Assembly (NCBI GenBank): GCA_003024175.1 | Contig: MDYQ01000202.1 | Span: forward strand, 64,001 to 77,999 | Direction: 5' to 3' | Source: Planoprotostelium fungivorum | Lineage: Eukaryota; Evosea; Variosea; Cavosteliida; Cavosteliaceae | Length of the DNA stretch: 13,999 nt | Part shown: one piece after another, positions 8,719 through 13,999 of the stretch | How the letters are laid out: each line of letters begins with the position of its first letter | How positions within the stretch are numbered: the first letter of the stretch is position 1 | Translations under genes and position numbers: made by a program | The notes under the pieces: model-generated | Databases searched by the model: none | What the model was told of the DNA's origin: nothing | Seen by the model: only the letters and a program-made list of their open reading frames with translations

Positions 8719-9818
8719 ATGGCAGCGAACGGTTCTTCTCCTCTTCTCGTATCCATCGGATCCAACTTTTGGAATGTCCGTTGCGATTATAAGGTCAAAG
8801 CCGTCTTCAATGTCGGTGAGTCAATGAGAGAAGCTGCTTCATAGATCTGAACTGAGAGATCGAAGGGACACACATGTCTGTCGCACGTCTATCCACTGGA
8901 AAGTTTCTGATTATAGACGCTGCACCGGCTCTGAACAACCCCACGCTGGTGAAAGAGCTGAACGAGCTGACGTCTAACGGAGAGAACATCGAAGCCATCA
9001 TCCACACACATCCCTTCCACACGGGTGCGTTTCTTCGCCAGCGTCACCAGCTGTCCGCTCATTCTGAACAGGATCCATCGTCACGCTGAGCAACTTGTAT
9101 CCCAAGGCTCCCGTCTATGGCTGTCCCAGACACCTCAAGATGTTTCCTGACCTCAAGTGGACAGGCGATCTCAGCGAGCCCACAAACTTGGCCAGATGGC
9201 AACCCGAAGTTGATCTCAGAATTCCAACAGGTAAAGACCATCGATGGAAAGATCACAGCATTTCGAGTCTTCTCAGTAATGATCACATCCTCATGTGACA
9301 TCTACAGGAACCGAATTCTTCGCACCCGCCGAGAACAACCATTTCAGCTCCATTTGGGCTTATCACAGAGAAAGTACGACCATCCACGTGGACGATACCC
9401 TCAGTTACGCTTCCACCGTCAAGTTTCCCTTGAGGTATGGCTATCTTCCATCAAAAGATGTCATCGTGATACCGTCATCCATGCTGATCTCATCAGCATC
9501 TTTCTCAAACCCGGACTGTCTTTCCATCCCATGCTGTCCAGAGGAGGCATTCAACCTCGCCCCGAGGCTCCCGAAGAGTTCAAGACTTTCCTGCAGAGTG
9601 AGTCTGACGTCATCGTCCATCGTGATCCACATCGATGTGATCACGTGCATGTGTCATTGATTCTGAACGCAGCCGTCATGCAAGACTGGGACTTTGAAAA
9701 CATCGCCGCGGCTCACATGGGCGTGCTGATAGGGAACGGAAAGAGAGAGCTGGGTGCTCTGTTGGAGAGAACGCAACGAGAATTTGACAAATTGACGAAG
9801 AAGTATTCCAAGAAATAA
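8719..9818 (+). CDS. DUF4336 / metallo-beta-lactamase-like protein, copy 1, complete
   Basis: Exons: 8719-8815, 8866-9024, 9072-9230, 9308-9434, 9497-9597, 9673-9818; 262 aa, phases consistent, introns 47-77 bases. The order of motifs is that of DUF4336-type proteins, which have a metallo-beta-lactamase-like fold and no firmly known substrate. It begins SNFWNVRCDYK, then GTHMSVARLSTGKFLIID (strand before the metal site), IIHTHPFHT, YGCPRHLKMFPDLKW, IHVDDTLSY and WDFENIAAAHMGV near the C-terminus. HTHPFH (residues 79-84) sits where active enzymes have HxHxDH, with Phe replacing Asp, so a full two-metal site is doubtful. Exons 2-3 and the intron between them are identical to those of copy 2. 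Family assignment is from recalled motifs. Confidence 0.82.
8929..9235 (+). repeat. Conversion-like tract, copy 1 (identical to 13592-13898)
   Basis: About 307 bases read as identical, without indels (constant offset of 4663), to 13592-13898. The tract covers most of exon 2, all of intron 2 (9025-9071), all of exon 3 and the first five bases of intron 3. Flanking exon 1, intron 1, intron 3 and exon 4 differ between copies. Confidence 0.93.
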
Positions 9819-10065
9819 ACGAAATGTGATCACCACGATGACGTCGATCATGTCACCGTTATGTCTTTAGAATTGGATGATGTGGAGATGAAACGCAGCC
9901 AGGAGCAGTGAACACGAATGTATCCTTTTCTGAATGACAGAGTATCATTGCTTCATTGTGATGACGATGACGGTGATCCAGTCGACGGTCAGGTCGTGGC
10001 ATCACGAGACGAGATGTTTGCTCTTGTACTGGTTTTATTCTTCATTGAGATATAGATAGCTCCAT
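9819..10065. other. Convergent 3' region between DUF4336 copy 1 and SOD1
   Basis: 247 bases holding the 3' UTRs of two converging genes. AT-rich patches such as TTTATTCTTCATTGAGATATAG lie near the SOD end. No gene seen. Confidence 0.5.
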
Positions 10066-10744
10066 TCACTCCTTGGATTTTCCGATGACCTGTCTTTTCT
10101 CAGAAAGATGTGGAATGATTTCTTCTCACTCCACAAGCCACTCTACCACCAGCATGACCGGTAGTCTTAGAATCATCATGTCCTCCTCTACCCAGATCAT
10201 CTGATCACATCAGCACCATCCGAGTCTAAAATTGATCACCTTCTCCCGCATGAACAACGACAGACCTTCCGATCACGGAGAAGGTTCCGTCTAATTTGAC
10301 GAGAGAGTCCTCCAGCTCGAATTCTGCTGGCTCTTTGTCCTCCGTCTTCACGATGTTGCCCAGATCACCAACGTGTCTCTCGTCGTCGTGGGGTCCACCG
10401 TGAGTCTTGCCGTGTGGATTGTAGTGAGGCCCGGCAGTTACGCAGCCCTGATGCGTTGAGTTCTGATGTGGAGATGAGATCATCGCATCTCACATTGGAC
10501 AGATCGCCGAGCTGATGGACGTGGAATCCGTGCTTTCCAGGGGCGAGACCGTATATCTTGGCGGTGATGAGCGTGTTACCTTTCTCGATTCAGTCGTACA
10601 ATGAAAGCCTCTCTCAACCATTTTCTAGCGCCTTAAAGTGAACCGAGCCGTGCACGTCTCCCTTCAATAAGCTGATGGCTTCTGTGAGTTGTTTCTGTTC
10701 GAGGTCAGTCTCTTCGTTTCAGTGTGAATCACTACTCCGGACAT
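10066..10744 (-). CDS. SOD1: Cu/Zn superoxide dismutase, complete
   Basis: Converts superoxide to oxygen and hydrogen peroxide. Exons on the minus strand: 10744-10736, 10694-10619, 10579-10494, 10462-10240, 10200-10130, 10089-10066; 162 aa (family about 154), phases consistent, introns 31-41 bases. All metal ligands are present: Cu at H48, H50, H70 and H128; Zn at H70, H78, H87 and D90 (in [17 protein letters not shown] and RHVGDLGN). The disulfide pair C64-C154 and the guiding arginine R151 (GRVACG) are kept, and the end VIGKSKE replaces the usual VIGIAQ. No signal peptide is seen, so the protein is probably cytosolic. The first coding exon is only 9 bases (MSG) and is inferred from the GTAGTG...GAACAG intron; it is the least certain part. 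The second intron has a GTTGAG donor. HQLGD replaces the more usual HEFGD. Confidence 0.92.
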
Positions 10745-10934
10745 GTCGCTGTCTGAGTGGTAAGAATATGAATATGGCCTGTCTTGTTTCTGATTACACA
10801 CCCCGAAGCCCCGAATCCCGACCGGACTTCCGTGGGCCCGAGGGAGACTTCTCGATCGGAGGTACCGGGTGGTTCCATCACGATGATGGTGCCTCATTCA
10901 CGTCGAGTTAAACTACGCTCTATTCATCAAGCGT
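10745..10934. promoter_or_regulatory. SOD1 upstream region
   Basis: 190 bases between the SOD1 start and the proposed end of the next minus-strand gene. It contains a GC-rich stretch with two tandem CCCCGAA[GT] octamers (10801-10816) and a partial third. Regulatory role is inferred from position only. Confidence 0.3.
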
Positions 10935-11622
10935 TCATAGAAGTGTCAGCTCAATGTCTTGATTCCATGATGTGTCTGCGACCTTCAAGATAATTCCTCC
11001 GATTGTGGTGTCTACATGTTACACTTCATCGAACAATTCTGTGCAGACCCTCCCCAGAAGATGACAGATATAGACGTGAGACCCTGCATGATCGCGTGCA
11101 TCGAGTCGAGATGATGAACTCCACCAACTGAACTGGGTGACACCAGAGAGTATCATCAACAAGAGAAACGAGATCGCTGGACTCATCAAGAGTGGAGATA
11201 TGAAGAGGAAGAGGAGAATAAGGTGGAGAGAACGCATTCCATCTTTTGGACGAGAAGGGTAAAGAGCAGAAGACGATGACGATGATGACTGTGATGAAGT
11301 CTCTCAGAGAGAAAAGTACCTTTACTATTAATAGGAGGGCGCCAAACAGAAGGAGAGGGAGCTATTTGACGGTTACGGCCCACGTGACCTGGAGCCTTGT
11401 AGACGTCGGGATTTACTGGGCCATCATCACGGTCGAACGGTGCTGCAATCAGCTCCTCATCGAGAAGATTGAGAGAGTCAATCCCGATAGAACATCACGA
11501 TGGAAGGTCACCGTCATGACGCTCCATCCTCTCCTCATCTTCATAATCACACTGTCGACGTCGTCACCAGCACCTTCTGGACGATTATTAGGTAAGAGGC
11601 TTGATCGCATATTCATGGCCAT
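10935..11622 (-). CDS. Putative small membrane protein, unrecognised
   Basis: Model exons on the minus strand: 11622-11512, 11455-11320, 11242-11025, 10982-10935; 170 aa, in phase. Residues 1-82 are soluble and disordered-looking (starts MAMNMRSSLLPNN; contains PVNPDVYKAPGHVGRN and WRPPINSK). A strongly hydrophobic stretch of about 30 residues follows (SLHLILLFLFISPLLMSPAI and on), then a Ser-rich and mixed tail. The hydrophobic exon and the PSPSVWRPP exon look genuinely coding. The 3' part is uncertain: another frame over 11135-11020 (contains MQGLTSISVIFWGG) is also open and could be the true tail after a different splice. Acceptors are ATGAG, CAAAAG and TTGAAG, none a strong YAG. No family recognised. 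Confidence 0.4.
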
Positions 11623-11859
11623 AATGATGGTGAGTAACACTGCAAGAAAGGATAATCCAAAGTTTAATGTTGGTCTGGATGGTCGAAGCTTCAAGACGTA
11701 AAAAAATATCTCTTTGCGGGTGCCGAGCAGAGAGTGACAGTTTTCAAGGAAGTGCGGTACTGCCACATTTGTCACTCGGTCGCGACCGGGTGCCGCCGTG
11801 TCTTTGTCTTGTCTTGACAGTTTTCAATGAAGCTTCTTGCTTCACGCCCCAATATCGCA
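11623..11859. promoter_or_regulatory. Divergent intergenic region with duplicated sequence motifs
   Basis: 237 bases between two divergently oriented start codons. GGGTGCCG occurs at 11718 and 11788, and TGACAGTTTTCAANGAAG at 11735 and 11815, as two ordered pairs. The gap within the pair is 9 bases in the first copy and 19 in the second. A shared promoter is inferred from position. Confidence 0.4.
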
Positions 11860-12752
11860 ATGTCATTCTTTCCGTGGCAACAATCGATGAATCAGATCCT
11901 CAATATCAGCTACCTACCCAGTGGCGCTGCAAAGTTGGTAAAGTCGACCAATGCTGGCACGGTGAGAGAGATCGTCACGATGGGACGATCTGACGGATGA
12001 AGGGCTTTCCAGAGGCAGTCATCGAGAAGCAGAAGGAGGTGAAGAGGATGATTCACGAGATGAATTGAAGTCGTGCAGCTGTTCAAATCGTTGGACGAAG
12101 ATGGAGATGATGTGGTGGCGAAGGACCTCCTGATGAAGAAGATCACGAGCGACGTGGAAGAAGGTAGAATCAAGTACCTGATGCTCAGGCAGATCAGAGA
12201 GTCGAAGGGGGATACGGTTAGGTGTGTGTCGAGCGTTTTCACTTCATTCACAGCTGATCTCTGACATCAGTCTCGTGGACTTTGCATATGCATTAAGATA
12301 CGATAGTCACGTCAACAAACACGTACCGGTGTGTTCGATCTCATTCGATTCATCTCGACTCACGTTGTGTCAGGTCAAGAAGGGACATATGATGACCGAG
12401 GACGGCATCATCTTCAAAGACTGGAAGAACATCTGGCTTGTTCTCAAAGAAGATGGAATATATTTCTATCATAAAGAGGTAAGCTCTTCATTCGATCATC
12501 ATTCAGAATGATTCACACATTGTCATCAGACAAACAGGACGCCTTACAAGATCATCAACCAAAGGAGTTTCAAGGAACTTCAAGTAGATCCAAAGAATGA
12601 TCTGTCTTTCTTCTTGAAGACTTTCAACGATGGAGTGATCCACTTTAGAACCTGTGAGTGGTTCATCTCAAATAAGACGTGGATTCTGAGACATCACAGC
12701 CACACTAGAAGAGACAGACCAGTGGATGCGCACCATCTGGTCTTTCATCTGA
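11860..12752 (+). CDS. EF-hand-like plus PH-domain protein (SWAP-70/DEF6-like layout), complete
   Basis: Exons: 11860-11961, 12003-12038, 12079-12221, 12271-12328, 12374-12478, 12530-12653, 12700-12752; 206 aa, all phases consistent, introns 40-51 bases. Residues 35-93 hold an EF-hand-like helix-loop, KELFKSLDEDGDDVVAKDLL. The loop starts DxDGD, but the usual sixth-position Gly is Asp and the twelfth-position Glu is Leu, so calcium binding is doubtful. Residues 114-206 form a PH domain: VKKGHMMTEDG, DWKNIWLVLKEDGIYFYHKE, the middle strands (SFFLKTFNDGVIHFRT) and the closing helix with its invariant Trp, ETDQWMRTIW. The protein ends right after it. PH domains bind phosphoinositides or proteins at membranes; the ligand here is unknown. 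Animal SWAP-70 has EF-hand then PH but a longer coiled-coil tail, absent here. The donor at 12222 (GTGTGT) was chosen to keep frame; GTTAGG eight bases earlier with the CACAG acceptor is an in-frame alternative. Confidence 0.8.
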
Positions 12753-13388
12753 GCGGAAATCTAGGAGACACCGATGAATGTCTACCCAAGTCATGAGTCC
12801 CCGAAAAAATTGATATAAAGGGGTTTGAAACTAGTCGTTCTGGTATGTGATCACCGATCGACCATGTCTCAGCTGAGAGACCGATGAGTCACGAAGATCT
12901 TTACTCTGTCGAAGTAACGTCCCAAAAACGGTCACAGATCATTTCATCGCTGTGTGAGATGACAAGACTCCAATTGAATTGGGGTATGCCTCAGAAGATC
13001 TGTCTAATGCTAATGAACTAAATACAAAGGGCATACCGCGCACGAGGACCTTTGTACGGGAGAACGGAATAATTATAGAAGTCTGTCATGCTGTGAATAT
13101 GACCGCATATATTCATACCGGATTGTAGATCGTAAAAGGATTAAATCGAAAGGGTTCGATTTAATCCGCTTAAAAGTTAATCCCTCTACAACGATGAACA
13201 ACCTGCTATGAATAAACACTTTTGTCTTATCGTCAATCGAGCCAGTCTTATCTTACCTGTTAGAGGTGTGGATCCATCGCCACAACGAGTGGTACCCTTA
13301 AACGAGCCCCAAAGCTTACAAAGTAAGCCCGAAACAGAAAACTCGTGAAACGCAGAACACACCATCAAGAGCAAGCATAACCCATCAC
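12753..13388. other. Non-coding region between the PH gene and DUF4336 copy 2
   Basis: 636 bases with no supported gene. The short minus-strand open frame at 13186-13374 resembles no family and overlaps the leader of copy 2. The middle is AT-richer than its surroundings and holds the inverted-repeat cluster described separately. The last 30 bases carry the leader motif shared with copy 1. Confidence 0.6.
12970..13191. other. Cluster of perfect inverted repeats (possible structured RNA or MITE)
   Basis: Read directly: CCAATT/AATTGG at 12970-12982; GGTATGCC (12983-12990) with GGCATACC (13030-13037); TACAAAGG (13023-13030) with CCTTTGTA (13049-13056); TGAATAT (13094-13100) with ATATTCA (13109-13115); and a 12-bp perfect stem GGATTAAATCGA (13138-13149) / TCGATTTAATCC (13156-13167) with a 6-base loop. 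The last stem is enclosed by TTGTAGA (13123-13129) / TCTACAA (13185-13191). A second TTAATCC at 13177-13183 could pair instead with the 5' arm. No known RNA family is recognised, and orientation is unknown. Confidence 0.6.
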
Positions 13389-13999
13389 ATGGCAGCCAAC
13401 AATTCTTCTCCTCTTCTTGTACCGATTGGATCCAACTTTTGGAACATCCGTGGCGATTTCAAGATTGTCAAGCTTCTTAATGTTGGTGAGTTGAAAGAGG
13501 TGCTAATATTTGAATTAAGTTAATACAGGCACACACATGTCTGTTGCACGTCTATCGACTGGAAAGTTTCTGATCATAGATGGTGCGCCAACTCTGAACA
13601 ACCCCACGCTGGTGAAAGAGCTGAACGAGCTGACGTCTAACGGAGAGAACATCGAAGCCATCATCCACACACATCCCTTCCACACGGGTGCGTTTCTTCG
13701 CCAGCGTCACCAGCTGTCCGCTCATTCTGAACAGGATCCATCGTCACGCTGAGCAACTTGTATCCCAAGGCTCCCGTCTATGGCTGTCCCAGACACCTCA
13801 AGATGTTTCCTGACCTCAAGTGGACAGGCGATCTCAGCGAGCCCACAAACTTGGCCAGATGGCAACCCGAAGTTGATCTCAGAATTCCAACAGGTAAATA
13901 CTATCGAGAATGTGAGATCGCCATCCATCTCATACCTTGTCCACAGGAACCGAGTTCTTCGCACCCTCCGAACACAACCACTTTAGCACCATCTGGGCT
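13389..13999 (+). CDS. DUF4336 / metallo-beta-lactamase-like protein, copy 2, cut by the window end
   Basis: Paralogue of the gene at 8719. Exons: 13389-13485, 13529-13687, 13735-13893 and 13947 to the edge; exons 1-3 have exactly the same lengths as in copy 1 (97, 159, 159). It starts MAANNSSPLLVPIGSNFWN, where copy 1 has MAANGSSPLLVSIGSNFWN, and then reads IRGDFKIVK, where copy 1 has the unusual Cys (VRCDYK). Exon 2 differs only in its first part (DGAPTLNN against DAAPALNN), exon 3 is identical, and exon 4 begins TEFFAPSEHNHF. It keeps the same HTHPFH motif. Introns 1 and 3 are unrelated in sequence and length to those of copy 1 (43 and 53 against 50 and 77 bases), while intron 2 is identical. 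An upstream in-frame TAA and lack of an earlier ATG fix this start, barring an unseen upstream exon. About half of the protein lies beyond the window. Confidence 0.85.
13592..13898 (+). repeat. Conversion-like tract, copy 2 (identical to 8929-9235)
   Basis: Second copy of the roughly 307-base identical tract, in the same exon 2-intron 2-exon 3 position and the same orientation. Confidence 0.93.

Noticed and set aside
9117-9818. Long 233-residue plus-strand open frame
   Set aside because: It reads through three introns of DUF4336 copy 1; only its last exon is in the true frame. The spliced model recovers the conserved family motifs in order.
10801-10820. CCCCGAA octamers as a stress-response element of SOD1
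   Set aside because: Only two full units, no match to a known element that I can support; recorded only as part of the upstream region.
11246-11701. 151-residue plus-strand open frame with hydrophobic segments
   Set aside because: It lies antisense to two minus-strand exons that join in phase, and its sequence resembles no family. It is kept only as a caution because the minus-strand gene itself is not certain.
8719-13999. Interpretation of the DUF4336 copies as ends of a composite mobile element
   Set aside because: The repeats are full intron-containing genes in direct orientation with diverged ends. The genes between them (SOD, membrane protein, PH protein) are ordinary, and no transposase or target-site duplication is visible.

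Overview
The window is intron-dense eukaryotic nuclear DNA. Almost no gene can be read as one open frame. Conserved proteins appear only after joining exons of roughly 30-225 bases across introns of mostly 31-120 bases that begin GTGA/GTAA/GTGT and end AG. Gene content (PP2A B55, Cu/Zn SOD, GDPD, a STRA6-type receptor, a PH protein and a DUF4336-like family) together with the short introns fits a free-living protist, most likely an amoebozoan. The organism assignment is an inference, not a database result. Splice models below were built by hand from reading frame, splice dinucleotides and recalled family motifs.

Layout. Minus strand: the N-terminal part of a PP2A B55 regulatory subunit (1-459); an unresolved Arg/Asp-rich region (955-1530); a protein resembling fold-type II PLP enzymes (1591-2992); and a complete 17-exon STRA6-like multi-pass membrane receptor (3096-6322, predicted 624 aa). 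The block 6323-7227 is ambiguous, with weak candidate genes on both strands. Plus strand: a complete membrane-anchored glycerophosphodiester phosphodiesterase (7228-8413) and a complete DUF4336 / metallo-beta-lactamase-like protein (8719-9818). Minus strand: a complete Cu/Zn superoxide dismutase (10066-10744) and a small putative membrane protein (10935-11622). Plus strand: a complete EF-hand-like plus PH-domain protein (11860-12752), then, after a non-coding stretch rich in inverted repeats, a second DUF4336 copy cut by the window end (13389-13999).

No operon-like or pathway logic links the neighbours; they are ordinary housekeeping and membrane genes. The most notable signals are: (i) a STRA6 (retinol receptor/transporter family) gene outside animals; (ii) a stretch of about 307 bp, including a whole intron, that is identical between the two DUF4336 copies and sits inside otherwise diverged genes, which points to recent gene conversion; (iii) long introns of minus-strand genes filled with GATGATGTG-type and 16-bp tandem repeats; (iv) a cluster of perfect inverted repeats at 12970-13191 that may be a small structured RNA or a miniature mobile element.
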